DNA of 64,000 nucleotides from Glandiceps talaboti. Lineage: Eukaryota > Hemichordata > Enteropneusta > Spengelidae. Below the pieces are notes generated by a model. The model had not been told where the DNA came from. It searched no databases and saw only the letters and a program-made list of their open reading frames with translations. Positions 10,641 through 24,361 of the stretch are shown one piece after another. The translations under genes were made by a program, and so were the position numbers. Each line of letters begins with the position of its first letter. Position 1 is the stretch's first letter. The DNA lies in NCBI RefSeq assembly GCF_964340395.1, contig NC_135553.1:27509449-27573448 (forward strand), in the 5' to 3' direction.

Positions 10641-11763
10641 ATTATCAATTTTGCAACATTTGCCAAATGAAAATGTAGGCTTCCAAATTATATATCCAGA
10701 AAAATCCAAATGGAAAAATAGTGTATATATTGTTATCAAATGTTTAAATAAAATTAAATAACAAATTTGATTTCATATATAAAATTCACTTTAGACACAG
10801 GGTTATCATTTTATGCATGTCATTTACATTGTCAACAATAAAAGTCACTGTTTTGTGGTAAAACTTGTGATCGCAGGACTACATGTATATGTTATGATAA
10901 ATACTAACTTTCATGTCATTCACACACTACTTATGTCTACTGTGTGTGAGTAAACACTATCTCTTTTCTGATTTTGAAATGTTGTGTTACTTGACTTACA
11001 TTTCTTGTATTTAGCAGATACAGTGTGATGTAAAAGGGTAGTTTTTATCTGAAGGCCTAGCTTGGCTACATTTGTGCATGTACATAAAATAGCACTCTTT
11101 GTTAAAACACAGGGACACCATTATTTTCTTACATTGTTTGTTCTAAGACGACAGAAGCACAGCAATCTGTAAAACATGGTTTGTTGAAAAAATTGTACCA
11201 TTGTATGGAAACATGTCACACTTAATTGTTATAGCATAACTTCAGGTTACACTAATGACGATGAAACTCCTGAAAAATTTCACTCCATCACTGTCAAAAC
11301 AAGTTAATAGTATGTCTACCTACTGTATATGCCACAACGAAAGGAGTAGGTACAAATAAAGTGGTCAGTATTCTGAATGTCATCAAAATTGTTCACAAAA
11401 GCAAAGACATCTTAATGTAAATAACAAAGGCCTTGTTTTGCAGAGAGCTTTGTATTCCCCACTGCACTTTGTATACAAAATGTATATGGTTAACATTGCT
11501 GGTATTTCTAGGTCAACAGTTTTTGTGCCAAACAAAGTCTAAATTGCAATTTCTGTCTTTGTCACATGTAAAGAAGCCAAGGGTTTTGTCCAAAAGTATT
11601 TTACTCTATCTCAACAAAATGTTCCACAAAGAAAGTAAGAATAAAAACAGATTATTTTAGCTGAAATTGGGAAACCTCAAGATATGAATGAGAATTTGAG
11701 ATTGGATGTATCTTCAAGTTAACATTACTGATACATTATTAAGAGCTAGAGTGAGTAGTATTA
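10641..11763. other. Intronic sequence, nothing recognised
   Basis: AT-rich intron without recognisable repeats or coding; the 75-codon open frame near 11433 has no family features. Confidence 0.5.
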
Positions 11764-12762
11764 CGTGTAGGGCTGTCAGTAGCAATGTCAGTGTTAGGGT
11801 TGTCAGTAGCAATGTCAGTGTTAGGGTTGTCAGTAGCAATGTCAGTGTTAGGGCTGTCAGTAGCAATGTCAGTGTTAGGGTTGTCAGTAGCAATGTCAGT
11901 GTTAGGGCTGTCAGTAGCAATGTCAGTGTTAGGGCTGTCAGTAGCAATGTCAGTGTTAGGGTTGTCAGTAGCAATGTCAGTGTTAGGGCTGTCAGTAGCA
12001 ATGTCAGTGTTAGGGTTGTCAGTACCAATGTCAGTGTTAGGGCTGTCAGTACCAATGTCAGTGTTAGGGCTGTCAGTAGCAATGTCAGTGTTAGGGTTGT
12101 CAGTACCAATGTCAGTGTTAGGGCTGTCAGTAGCAATGTCAGTGTTAGGGCTGTCAGTAGCAATGTCAGTGTTAGGGCTGTCAGTAGCAATGTCAGTGTT
12201 AGGGCTGTCAGTCGCAATGTCAGTGTTAGGGTTGTCAGTAGCAATGTCAGTGTTAGGGCTGTCAGTAGCAATGTCAGTGTTAGGGTTGTCAGTAGCAATG
12301 TCAGTGTTAGGGCTGTCAGTAGCAATGTCAGTGTTAGGGTTGTCAGTAGCAATGTCAGTGTTAGGGCTGTCAGTACCAATGTCAGTGTTAGGGTTGTCAG
12401 TAGCAATGTCAGTGTTAGGGCTGTCAGTAGCAATGTCAGTGTTAGGGCTGTCAGTAGCAATGTCAGTGTTAGGGCTGGCAGTAGCAATGTCAGTGTTAGG
12501 GTTGTCAGTAGCAATGTCAGTGTTAGGGCTGTCAGTAGCAATGTCAGTGTTAGGGTTGTCAGTAGCAATGTCAGTGTTAGGGTTGTCAGTAGCAATGTCA
12601 GTGTTAGGGCTGTCAGTAGCAATGTCAGTGTTAGGGCTGTCAGTAGCAATGTCAGTGTTAGGGCTGTCAGTAGCAATGTCAGTGTTAGGGCTGTCAGTAG
12701 CAACGTCAGTGTTAGGGCTGTCAGTAGCAATGTCAGTGTTAGGGTTGTCAGTAGCAATGTCA
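11764..12762 (+). repeat. 27-bp minisatellite, about 37 copies
   Basis: The unit is GTCAGTAGCAATGTCAGTG followed by TTAGGGYT. Units differ mainly at one C/T (GGGCTG or GGGTTG), with occasional AGTACC for AGTAGC. Each unit contains one TTAGGG. Because 27 is a multiple of three, all three plus-strand readings and the inverse stay open for 300+ codons. This is a length effect, not evidence of a protein. Confidence 0.97.
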
Positions 12763-12897
12763 ACTATGTATTACACACACTTTACCTCCTGAGGTATCAT
12801 TAAATGCACTCTTCTACTAATTCTTTTATGAATACTATAATATTTGTAAATGTTACAGGAAAATGTCATATAAATGTTGTCATGGTTACTGTTATAG

Positions 12898-12995
12898 GAA
12901 TGTCCTGATATCCTATTCAAGCATTGTCCTGAACCCAAGGGCTGCTTCAAGACAAGATCGGAGTATTCCCTGTACTTGATTTCACCACAAAACAG
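12898..12995 (+). CDS. Cav3: Cav3 exon: end of II-III linker leading into domain III
   Basis: The exon is 98 nt, with acceptor gttatag and donor GTAATG at 12996, entering in phase 0 and leaving in phase 2. It encodes about 32 residues ending in SEYSLYLISPQNR. In Cav3 channels a Cys-rich stretch followed by SLYLFSP..RFR immediately precedes domain III S1, so family membership is clear. Four Cys residues (ECP, HCP, GCF) lie in the first half. The split Arg codon (AG|G) is completed by the next exon. A 27-bp minisatellite ends only about 135 bp upstream. Confidence 0.9.
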
Positions 12996-13084
12996 GTAAT
13001 GTGTTCACTTGGTGTTCTTGGTTAAAGCTAAAGACAGTAGTTATGGCCATTAATATTCAAATTTCAGATATTTGCTTTACCTTT

Positions 13085-13515
<431 letters not shown>

Positions 13516-13850
13516 ATAGACAATGTTCAGTAGTCACCGATAATGTCAACTTGTAATCAAATGTACGTGTACACTTACTTTGAAGATTTTGTGATAAAAG
13601 ACTGAACCTAGTTGCATAGATCAAGTTCTCAGGACTGCTGGTATTTTAGGTATTTACAATTTATTCTGGCTATTTTAGAGTTTTAGAATTGCTTAAGTTT
13701 GATACAGATAATTTCAAAAATCATGAGTTTGTTACAACAGATATCACCAACTGGTACATGGCAACAGCAATGATGATTTTTCCTAACTGTTAATTTTTAA
13801 AAGTGTTTTATGTCCAATTTTTCAAAAATCCACATAATATGGTTATTTTG

Positions 13851-13864
13851 GTTACCATGGCAAC
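13851..13864 (+). promoter_or_regulatory. X-box-like motif (RFX), upstream copy
   Basis: GTTACCATGGCAAC fits the RFX consensus. It is identical in the second block at 14167 although the surroundings have drifted. Confidence 0.4.
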
Positions 13865-14166
13865 TGATGTTCATTAAAAATGAACTCAGCATGACAAACT
13901 ACCATTTATAGTGGGGTCAATGTGCAAATAAAAAGATATTTATCAGATTTATAATGTTATTTGTGAGATGTATGTGTATGATAATGAAAACATAATGTTC
14001 ACGTCTACCATACATTACCATCATCCAATTTTATACAATTTATTTTACACCAGGTAGCACTAACTCATACTTGCCTAAAACAAGGACATTTTTTCACTAA
14101 ATTATATTTTTTATCAATTTTTTATGTCAAATCATGAAAAATGATTAACATATTATGGTGATTTTG

Positions 14167-14180
14167 GTTACCATGGCAAC
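14167..14180 (+). promoter_or_regulatory. X-box-like motif (RFX), downstream copy
   Basis: A second identical GTTACCATGGCAAC, 316 bp after the first. Confidence 0.4.
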
Positions 14181-14343
14181 ATAGGTTCATAAAATGACCC
14201 CCTTTTTTGAACTCAGCATAACAAATTACCCCAGGTAGGGTGGTTAATTTTCAAATAAACTTTTATTAAAATTATTATTATTATATAACATTTATTTAGT
14301 TATTATTACTTCATTTGTCATCAAAAGTATGAATTTCCTTTGC

Positions 14344-17300
14344 ATTGACAGGAACTACATAGACACAGATTGAACATTGACAGGAACTACATAGACTGAT
14401 ATAGAGATTATATTGACATGAACTACATAGACTGACATAGAGATTATATTGACAGGAACTACATAGACTGACATAGAGATTATATTGACAGGAACTACAT
14501 AGACTGACATAGAGATTATATTGACATGAACTACATAGACTGATATAGAGATTATATTGACAGGAACTACATAGACTGATATAGAGATTACATTGACAGG
14601 AACTACATAGACTGACATAGAGATTACATTGACAGGAACTACATAGACTGATATAGAGATTATATTGACAGGAACTACATAGACTGACACAAGATTATAT
14701 TGACAGGAACTACATAGACTGATATAGAGATTATATTGACAGGAACTACATAGACTGATATAGAGATTACATTGACAGGAACTACATAGACTGACATAGA
14801 GATTATATTGACAGGAACTACATAGACTGATATAGAGATTATATTGACAGGAACTACATAGACTGATATAGAGATTATATTGACAGGAACTACATAGACT
14901 GATATAGAGATTATATTGACAGGAACTACATAGACTGACACAAGATTATATTGACAGGAACTACATAGACTGACATAGAGATTACATTGACAGGAACTAC
15001 ATAGACTGACATAGAGATTACATTGACAGGAACTACATAGACTGACATAGAGATTATATTGACAGGAACTACATAGACTGATATAGAGATTACATTGACA
15101 GGAACTACATAGACTGATATAGAGATTACATTGACAGGAACTACATAGACTGATATAGAGATTATATTGACAGGAACTAGATAGACTGATATAGAGATTA
15201 CATTGACAGGAACTACATAGACTGATATAGAGATTACATTGACAGGAACTACATAGACTGACATAGAGATTATATTGACAGGAACTACATAGACTGATGT
15301 AGAGATTATATTGACAGGAACTACATAGACTGACACAGAGATTATATTGACAGGAACTACATAGACTGATATAGAGATTATATTGACAGGAACTACATAG
15401 ACTGATATAGAGATTATATTGACAGGAACTACATAGACTGATATAGAGATTATATTGACAGGAACTACATAGACTGATATAGAGATTATATTGACAGGAA
15501 CTACATAGACTGATATAGAGATTACATTGACAGGAACTACATAGACTGATATAGAGATTATATTGACAGGAACTACATAGACTGATATAGAGATTACATT
15601 GACAGGAACTACATAGACTGATATAGAGATTATATTGACAGGAACTACATAGACTGATATAGAGATTATATTGACAGGAACTACATAGACTGATATAGAG
15701 ATTATATTGACAGGAACTACATATACTGATATAGAGATTATATTGACAGGAACTACATAGACTGATATAGAGATTATATTGACAGGGACTACATATACTG
15801 ATATAGAGATTATATTGACAGGAACTACATAGACTGACATAGAGATTATATTGACAGGAACTACATAGACTGATATAGAGATTATATTGACAGGAACTAC
15901 ATAGACTGACATAGAGATTACATTGACAGGAACTACATAGACTGACATAGAGATTACATTGACAGGAACTACATAGACTGATATAGAGATTATATTGACA
16001 GGAACTACATAGACTGATATAGAGATTATATTGACAGGAACTACATAGACTGACATAGAGATTACATTGACAAGAACTACATAGACTGATATAGAGATTA
16101 CATTGACAGGAACTACATAGACTGATATAGAGATTATATTGACAGGAACTACATAGACTGATATAGAGATTATATTGACAGGAACTACATAGACTGATAT
16201 AGAGATTATATTGACAGGAACTACATAGACTGATATAGAGATTATATTGACAGGGACTACATATACTGATATAGAGATTATATTGACAGGAACTACATAG
16301 ACTGACATAGAGATTATATTGACAGGAACTACATAGACTGATATAGAGATTATATTGACAGGAACTACATAGACTGACATAGAGATTACATTGACAGGAA
16401 CTACATAGACTGATATAGAGATTATATTGACAGGAACTACATAGACTGACATAGAGATTACATTGACAGGAACTACATAGACTGATATAGAGATTATATT
16501 GTCAGGAACTACATAGACTGACATAGAGATTACATTGACAGGAACTACATAGACTGATTTAGAGATTATATTGACAGGAACTACATAGACTGATATAGAG
16601 ATTATATTGACAGGAACTACATAGACTGATATAGAGATTATATTGACAGGAACTACATAGACTGACACAGAGATTATATTGACAGGAACTACATATACTG
16701 ATATAGAGATTATATTGACAGGAACTACATAGACTGATATAGAGATTATATTGACAGGAACTACATAGACTGACATAGAGATTATATTGACAGGAACTAC
16801 ATAGACTGATATAGAGATTACATTGACAGGAACTACATAGACTGACATAGAGATTATATTGACAGGAACTACATAGACTGACATAGAGATTATATTGACA
16901 GGAACTACATAGACTGATATAGAGATTATATTGACAGGAACTACATAGACTGACATAGAGATTACATTGACAGGAACTACATTGACTGATATAGAGATTA
17001 TATTGACATGAACTACATAGACTGACATAGACATTATATTGACAGGAACTACATAGACTGATATAGAGATTATATTGACAGGAACTACATAGACTGATAT
17101 AGAGATTATATTGACAGGAACTACATAGACTGATATAGAGATTATATTGACAGGAACTACATAGACTGATATAGAGATTATATTGACAGGAACTACATAG
17201 ACTGATATAGAGATTATATTGACAGGAACTACATAGACTGATATAGAGATTATATTGACAGGAACTACATAGACTGATATAGAGATTATATTGACAGGAA

Positions 17301-17791
17301 CTACATAGACTGATATAGAGATTATATTGACAGGAACTACATAGACTGATATAGAGATTATATTGACAGGAACTACATAGACTGACATAGAGATTACATT
17401 GACATGAACTACATAGACTGATATAGAGATTATATTGACAGGAACTACATAGACTGATATAGAGATTATATTGACAGGAACTACATAGACTGACATAGAG
17501 ATTATATTGACAGGAACTACATAGACTGATATAGAGATTATATTGACAGGAACTACATAGACTGACATAGAGATTATATTCACAGGAACTACATAGACTG
17601 ACACAAGATTATATTGACAGGAACTACATAGACTGATATAGAGATTACATTGACAGGAACTACATAGACTGATATAGAGATTACATTGACAGGAACTACA
17701 TAGACTGATATAGAGATTACATTGACAGGAACTACATAGACTGATATAGAGATTACATTGACAGGAACTACATGGACTGATATAGAGATTA
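14344..17791 (-). repeat. 36-bp minisatellite, first segment, about 96 copies
   Basis: The unit is ATTGACAGGAACTACATAGA followed by CTGATATAGAGATTAT. Common variants are GACATAG for GATATAG and TTACATTG for TTATATTG. Rare units with ACACAAG lose 2 bp and shift the frame (14686, 14937, 17600). A rare variant GGGACTACATATAC recurs at 15786, 16255 and 19715, showing block duplication. The 974-codon minus-strand open frame follows from a unit length divisible by three; it lies antisense in an intron. Confidence 0.98.
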
Positions 17792-18120
17792 ATGCGCAAC
17801 AATCGACACAGACAAGAAAGCGGAAAACGATGTATACTGTGCTGAAGCAAACAGTGAAGTGAGGGACAAAGGGGAGATAAGGTACGAGCGAAAGCCAGAG
17901 GTCAAGGTGGCTTGACCAATGAAAGGACAGCATGGACAAAGTAGGGATTAAGGTGATATACAAAAGTCAGAGGTCAGGGAAGCTTGGCAAATACACAGGA
18001 AGTGGTGGAAAGATAAGGGGCAGGGTGAGACAAAAGACAAGGTAGCATTATGCAGGAAGTAGATGGTCCATGCCTCAGTGCTCATTAACTCAGACTATGA
18101 ATGTTATTCATAATCACGCA
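17792..18120. mobile_element. 329-bp insertion inside the 36-bp array
   Basis: Unique sequence splits the array exactly within one unit. ATTA at 17788-17791 is repeated at 18121-18124, as expected for a 4-bp (or TTA 3-bp) target duplication. The ends show only TGCG/CGCA as possible inverted termini. No coding features. A short non-autonomous DNA transposon is the likeliest explanation. Confidence 0.6.
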
Positions 18121-20536
18121 ATTATATTGACAGGAACTACATAGACTGATATAGAGATTATATTGACAGGAACTACATAGACTGATACAGAGATTACATT
18201 GACAGGAACTACATAGACTGATATAGAGATTATATTGACAGGAACTACATAGACTGATATAGAGATTATATTGACAGGAACTACATAGACTGATATAGAG
18301 ATTATATTGACAGGAACTACATAGACTGATATAGAGATTATATTGACAGGAACTACATAGACTGATATAGAGATTATATTGACAGGAACTACATAGACTG
18401 ACATAGAGATTACATTGACATGAACTACATAGACTGATATAGAGATTATATTGACAGGAACTACATAGACTGACATAGAGATTATATTGACAGGAACTAC
18501 ATAGACTGACATAGAGATTATATTGACAGGAACTACATAGACTGATATAGAGATTATATTGACAGGAACTACATAGACTGACATAGAGATTACATTGACA
18601 GGAACTACATAGACTGACAGAGATTACATTGACATGAACTACATAGACTGATATAGAGATTATATTGACAGGAACTACATAGACTGATATAGAGATTACA
18701 TTGACAGGAACTACATAGACTGACATAGAGATTACATTGACAGGAACTACATAGACTGATATAGAGATTATATTGACAGGAACTACATAGACTGATATAG
18801 AGATTATATTGACAGGAACTACATAGACTGACATAGAGATTATATTGACAGGAACTACATAGACTGATATAGAGATTATATTGACAGGAACTACATAGAC
18901 TGACATAGAGATTATATTGACAGGAACTACATAGACTGATATAGAGATTATATTGACAGGAACTACATAGACTGATATAGAGATTATATTGACAGGAACT
19001 ACATAGACTGATATAGAGATTATATTGACAGGAACTACATAGACTGACATAGAGATTATATTGACAGGAACTACATAGACTGATATAGAGATTATATTGA
19101 CAGGAACTACATAGACTGATATAGAGATTATATTGACAGGAACTACATAGACTGATATAGAGATTATATTGACAGGAACTACATAGACTGATATAGAGAT
19201 TATATTGACAGGAACTACATAGACTGATATAGAGATTATATTGACAGGAACTACATAGACTGACATAGAGATTACATTGACAGGAACTACATAGACTGAC
19301 ATAGAGATTACATTGACAGGAACTACATAGACTGATATAGAGATTATATTGACAGGAACTACATAGACTGACATAGAGATTATATTGACAGGAACTACAT
19401 AGACTGATATAGAGATTATATTGACAGGAACTACATAGACTGACATAGAGATTATATTGACAGGAACTACATAGACTGATATAGAGATTATATTGACAGG
19501 AACTACATATACTGATATAGAGATTATATTGACAGGAACTACATAGACTGATATAGAGATTATATTGACAGGAACTACATAGACTGACACAGAGATTATA
19601 TTGACAGGAACTACATATACTGATATAGAGATTATATTGACAGGAACTACATAGACTGATATAGAGATTATATTGACAGGAACTACATAGACTGACACAG
19701 AGATTATATTGACAGGGACTACATATACTGATATAGAGATTATATTGACAGGAACTACATAGACTGATATAGAGATTACATTGACAGGAACTACATAGAC
19801 TGATATAGAGATTATATTGACAGGAACTACATAGACTGATATAGAGATTATATTGACAGGAACTACATAGACTGATATAGAGATTATATTGACAGGAACT
19901 ACATAGACTGACACAGAGATTATATTGACAGGAACTACATATACTGATATAGAGATTACATTGACAGGAACTACATAGACTGATATAGAGATTATATTGA
20001 CAGGAACTACATAGACTGATATAGAGATTACATTGACAGGAACTACATAGACTGACACAGAGATTATATTGACAGGAACTACATAGACTGATATAGAGAT
20101 TATATTGACAGGAACTACATAGACTGATATAGAGATTATATTGACAGGAACTACATAGACTGATATAGAGATTACATTGACAGGAACTACATAGACTGAC
20201 ATAGAGATTATATTGACAGGAACTACATAGACTGATATAGAGATTATATTGACATGAACTACATAGACTGATATAGAGATTATATTGACAGGAACTACAT
20301 AGACTGACACAGAGATTACATTGACAGGAACTACATAGACTGATATAGAGATTATATTGACAGGAACTACATAGACTGATATAGAGATTATATTGACATG
20401 AACTACATAGACTGATATAGAGATTATATTGACAGGAACTACATAGACTGACACAGAGATTACATTGACAGGAACTACATAGACTGATATAGAGATTATA
20501 TTGACAGGAACTACATAGACTGACACAAGATTATAT
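18121..20536 (-). repeat. 36-bp minisatellite, second segment, about 67 copies
   Basis: Same unit and variants as 14344-17791. It ends abruptly at the junction with a reverse-transcriptase fragment. One unit at about 18615 lacks 2 bp (GACAGAG). The long minus-strand open frames are artefacts of the unit length. Confidence 0.98.
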
Positions 20537-21480
20537 TTTGTCTGTGATATCTGAGATTAGGTCTGCAAGGGCGAGTTTTGTACTAAACTTCTTTCTGAAA
20601 CCATACTGTGTGTTCAAATGTATATTGTAATTATCGAGAAACTTAACTAATTGTTCATTTACAACAGATTCAAATATTTTGCTGAGTGCAGGTAGAATCG
20701 AAATTGGTCTGTAATTACTAACATCTAGGGGCTGATCCTTTTTTATAAATAGGGGATATTTGGGCAAACTTAAGGGGATCAGGGAAAATACCAAGAGAAA
20801 GAGAGCAGTTGATAATGTGTGTTAGTGGATGGGAGATAATGTGAACAGCGTTGATAATTAGTTTGAGATGGATATTGTCGTAACCCATAGCTTTAGGAGG
20901 ATCCATACTTTTGATTTTCTCAACCAAATCACTTTCTACAACGGGGCGGAAAAAGAGATTATGTGGATAGTTATCTTGCAGATAGTCATTGAAATTTACA
21001 GAGGATGTTAATTTTTAATTCGAGTTTAGGTCCTTTTTCAGTGAAGAATTCATTGAATTTCTCAGCAATATCATTTTTTCCGTTTGTCTGTAATGTCTGG
21101 ATCTCTTATTTGTCTTGGTGCAGTCATTTTTTTGCTATTTGTGTTTAAGATTTCGTTGATTGTTTTCCATGTGTGATTTGTATTCCCATTGGCAGACTGT
21201 AATTTGATATAATAGTATCTTTTCTTTGCCGACTTAAGTAGCTTGGTGAAAAAGTTGCAGTATTGTTTGTACTTATTTCTGATTTCGACATTGTTGGGAA
21301 AGTTTTTTAGTTTCGAGAATAATCTCTGTTTAGTTCTGGTAGACTTTAGTAGACCTTTTGATAGCCAGGGTTTACTGATCGAAGCACTTTTAGCTTTAAT
21401 CAGCTTAATTGGGGCATGTTTCGAAATAACCTTGTAAAATCAAATACAGCCTGCCAGGAAATATTGTTCATGTCAGAAAG
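20537..21480 (-). pseudogene. Non-LTR retrotransposon fragment (RT, truncated and frameshifted)
   Basis: The minus strand reads SMDPPKAMGYDNIHLKLI, PLTHIINCSLSLGIFPD, then (in another frame) LDVSNYRPISILPALSKIFE and YGFRKKFSTKLALADLISD. These are the N-terminal RT boxes of jockey/CR1-like elements. A frameshift lies near 20745. Plus-strand positions 20940-21480 correspond to the region between endonuclease and RT. The catalytic YADD box is missing, because the element stops at the 36-bp array just after DITDKI. Confidence 0.82.
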
Positions 21481-21485
21481 AAAGT

Positions 21486-22203
21486 CCTCACAATTGTAAT
21501 TATGACATGATCCAATTTAGTGATAGGCAAATTAGGGCTAAGAATGTATCTTTTTGGTTTAAAATCTATAATTCCAAAACCATTCTGTCAGCAGATTGGG
21601 CTTCAGGTATAAAAATGTGTCCTTTTTTGGCAAAATTCTATAATTCCAAAACTACTGAATAGATTGGGCTGAATTTTACTGGGGATGCATCTAGGGATGT
21701 ATGGATGAAGGATTGTATGTACAACATGATGATTCCATAATTGGCGATATGCAAATTAAGTCTAAAAATCTCAATTTTGATCAAAAACTTAAATCTTCAA
21801 AACTACATGGTGAATGGGGCTGAAACTTGGTGGGAATGTTTCTGGAGATGTTTATCTGCAGTTATTTTTCAAACCATTTTGACACAACTGGCCCTAGCAA
21901 CCATGACCATGCCTTTAGCAACGGTGAAATGATTATGCATATGACAAAGATAAGAACAGGGATGGGTATGTAAGTGAATAAAGATATTAAAATGTATGCA
22001 AATATGCCTAGCAACAAGACCAATCCCATAGCAACAGCCAAATGATGATATATATTGCAAAGGTGAAACCTGGGAAGGGTAGGTAAGTGAATAATGATTA
22101 AAAAAAAATGTAACCAAAAACCATATACAAAGCAGCAAGACCATGCCCATACATGTAGCAACAGCCAAATACAGTTGTGCTATAATGCTGTTGGTGTTAT
22201 TTT
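21486..22203 (+). mobile_element. (TG)n HINE-like element, copy 6 (5' truncated)
   Basis: It starts within the GATATGCAAATTAG modules, continues through CCTAGCAAC..CCATAGCAACAGCC modules, and ends ACAGTTGTGCTATAATGC..GTTATTTTTA. The 5' hairpin and TG tract are absent. Confidence 0.75.
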
Positions 22204-22690
22204 TAATTTGTTGTTCTTCAAAAAAGTGCAATTAAATCAGTATGCATTAAAATCATATTTACACACTACGTTTCCTGCATATAAATTGGGGTGATTTGCA
22301 TACTTTGAATTTCAAATAGTTCAATATGAATGAAATCAAAGGGTTGAAATGTTTAAAAGAAACTTTTGTGTGGGGGCAAATAATATGAAACAGGTTGTGT
22401 TGACAACAATGTTGAGGTTCTGTTGGCTTTAGTCATATCTTAATAATTCAATACTTAAATAATTCACTTTGTGACCCAAATTCATCAAATGTGACTTAAA
22501 AATCAATTTCATATCCACTCCCAAATCTGTCAACAATTAAGGTCACTTTTAACATACCTATCTGACCTTTGACCTCAACACCTCCCATCATGCACATATC
22601 TTCAAACAATGTTATTTTGTCATTTTTCAGTTACATTTTCCTACATTTTTTAGCTGTAATGAAGTGGACAACTTTGATATTTTTAGTCTT
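22204..22690. other. Intronic sequence, nothing recognised
   Basis: AT-rich; no supported feature. Confidence 0.45.
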
Positions 22691-23420
22691 GAACGGGCAC
22701 TGCCCAGTGGGGACTTACACGTTGGGTTTCATCCATCTGTCCGTGTGGTCACCCTCATATCTCTGGCATGCACCAACTGATTTCAACCAAACCTCACACA
22801 AAGATAGCATACTATGTGAGACATATGCACGAGAGTTTGTTTTACAACCGAATCAAATATGGCCAAATGGCAGCCATATTTGTTTTTGTCTGTTTACACT
22901 CATATCTCTGGAATGCACCAAACAATTTCAACCAAACCTGGCATAAAGGTAACATACTATGTGAGACATGCACATCACTTATTTGTTTATGACCAAATCA
23001 AATATGGCCAAATGGCAGCCATATTTGTTGTTGAATTTCACAATATGCATCATAACTTTGGAGGTATTATATAAATGTTCAAGTGCCTACACCCATATCA
23101 TCAGACCCTGACCTTTGACCTTCAGTCTTTTTCAAGGTCTAATAGACAAATTTGGATTATCTACATAGCTTTTTGAATAAAATATTTCAAGTGATGATAT
23201 TTTAATCATGTTTTATTTTTACTATGTGAGACATATGCACTTCACTTAATTTCACAACCTTGACCTGAATAGCAAAATTGCTGTATGTTTGTGATAAACA
23301 AGCACATTTTGCCTAGCTGTTATCAACAAAAGTTTGATACCAATGGACACCATTCAAGTGTCTACCCTCACATTATCAATAATGAACTTTCTAATGAGAC
23401 ATTGACCATATGACCTTGAC
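22690..23420 (+). repeat. Diverged dispersed element with GCAGCCATATTTG modules
   Basis: A hairpin-like start (GGGCACTGCCC, GTGGGGACTTACAC) is followed by CATCCATCTGTCCGTG and repeated modules. The modules carry CTCTGGMATGCACCAA, YATGTGAGACATATGCAC and AAATGGCAGCCATATTTGT. Related modules occur at 53350-53740 and 60690-61800. Boundaries are approximate. Confidence 0.5.
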
Positions 23421-24089
23421 AAACATTTTCAAGGTGAAATGACCAAAATTTTTCTTTCTATGTTAACTCATGAAGTTGAATAAACAAAGACTACATGTCT
23501 TTTTCATTTCTTGACCTTTGTGCTTTTGATCTCCATATTCAATGTCAAATAGCAAATTAGTCAATAAATTATAAAGTTTTGAATCTCGAGACACCATTCA
23601 GATTTGCACAATACGTTTTCCATAAAACATACATTGAAGGCTTGTGTATTCTTAGAGTCATCACATTCTTCACTTTTCTTCATTTTTCCTTTTTTTTCAT
23701 AATGTTTTGACCAATCTATCTTTACACTCACTATTCCTTTTTTTCGGGTGAGTAGATTCTCAAAACTTTGAGTGAAACTAACTTTTTTTGAAAACGACAG
23801 TGATCTTCCCCATCATAATTTGCATGGCTTTTAATTTAATGCAAAACAAAGTTTTTTGACATTTTTGAAATCTTTTTACATTTTGTCCTCATAATTGTGA
23901 TGTTAGAATTTTCTTCTTTCAGTGGAACTATTCTGTATTTTTTTCTTTACTGCATGGTGATTTTTGACCTTGTATTAACCCTGTACCTAATCTAACACTA
24001 CAATATTGTAAGTTCACCCTGTCTAACTACTAAAACTGTTCCTACTTTGCCTTCTGTATATTAAGCAAATACATTATTTATGTTGACAG
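23421..24089. other. Intron before domain III S1
   Basis: T-rich intron with no recognisable feature other than the acceptor region ending ttgacag at 24089. Confidence 0.5.
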
Positions 24090-24213
24090 GTTCAGGAAGA
24101 AGCTAAGTAACTTGATTGCCCAGAAATGGTTTGATTATGCAGTGTTGGGTATCATTTTCCTCAACTGCATCACCTTGGCAATGGAGAGACCATCTGTTCA
24201 AGAAGGCAGTGTG
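24090..24213 (+). CDS. Cav3: Cav3 exon: domain III S1
   Basis: This 124-nt exon has acceptor ttgacag and donor GTAAGA at 24214, entering in phase 2 and leaving in phase 0. It reads FRKKLSNLIAQKWFDYAV, then the S1 helix with FLNCITLAMERP. This matches the Cav3 domain III S1 signature (IFLNCIT.AMERP). The C-terminal part (SVQEGSV) is the S1-S2 extracellular loop. Confidence 0.96.
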
Positions 24214-24361
24214 GTAAGATGTCAGATGGTTACTGTTAATCAATATCATTCTTTTGTTGATAAATCATTTTGTTTACATACCACCATTTTGAAAATCTGA
24301 GATGAATAGAAGCACTTTTATAATATTCTGTTTGGTTTTAAAAATAATATTTGTAACTTTC

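Larger units (their letters stand above)
13516..14343. other. Intron with a diverged tandem duplication of about 316 bp
   Basis: Two related blocks, about 13790-13960 and 14105-14270, share TTTTGGTTACCATGGCAAC, TCATNAAAATGAMC, GAACTCAGCATRACAAA and AAATAAA. The rest between them is AT-rich. The shared 14-bp core is an RFX X-box-like palindrome. Confidence 0.6.

Noticed and set aside
11706-12803. 365- and 335-codon plus-strand and 349-codon minus-strand open frames
   Set aside because: A 27-bp unit without stops in several frames; open on both strands at once, which indicates repeat periodicity rather than a protein.
14926-20526. Very long minus-strand open frames (974 and 813 codons) with a 12-residue repeat
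   Set aside because: The DNA unit is 36 bp, so any stop-free unit gives an endless frame. The frames are antisense in an intron, broken wherever a unit loses 2 bp, with no gene signals.
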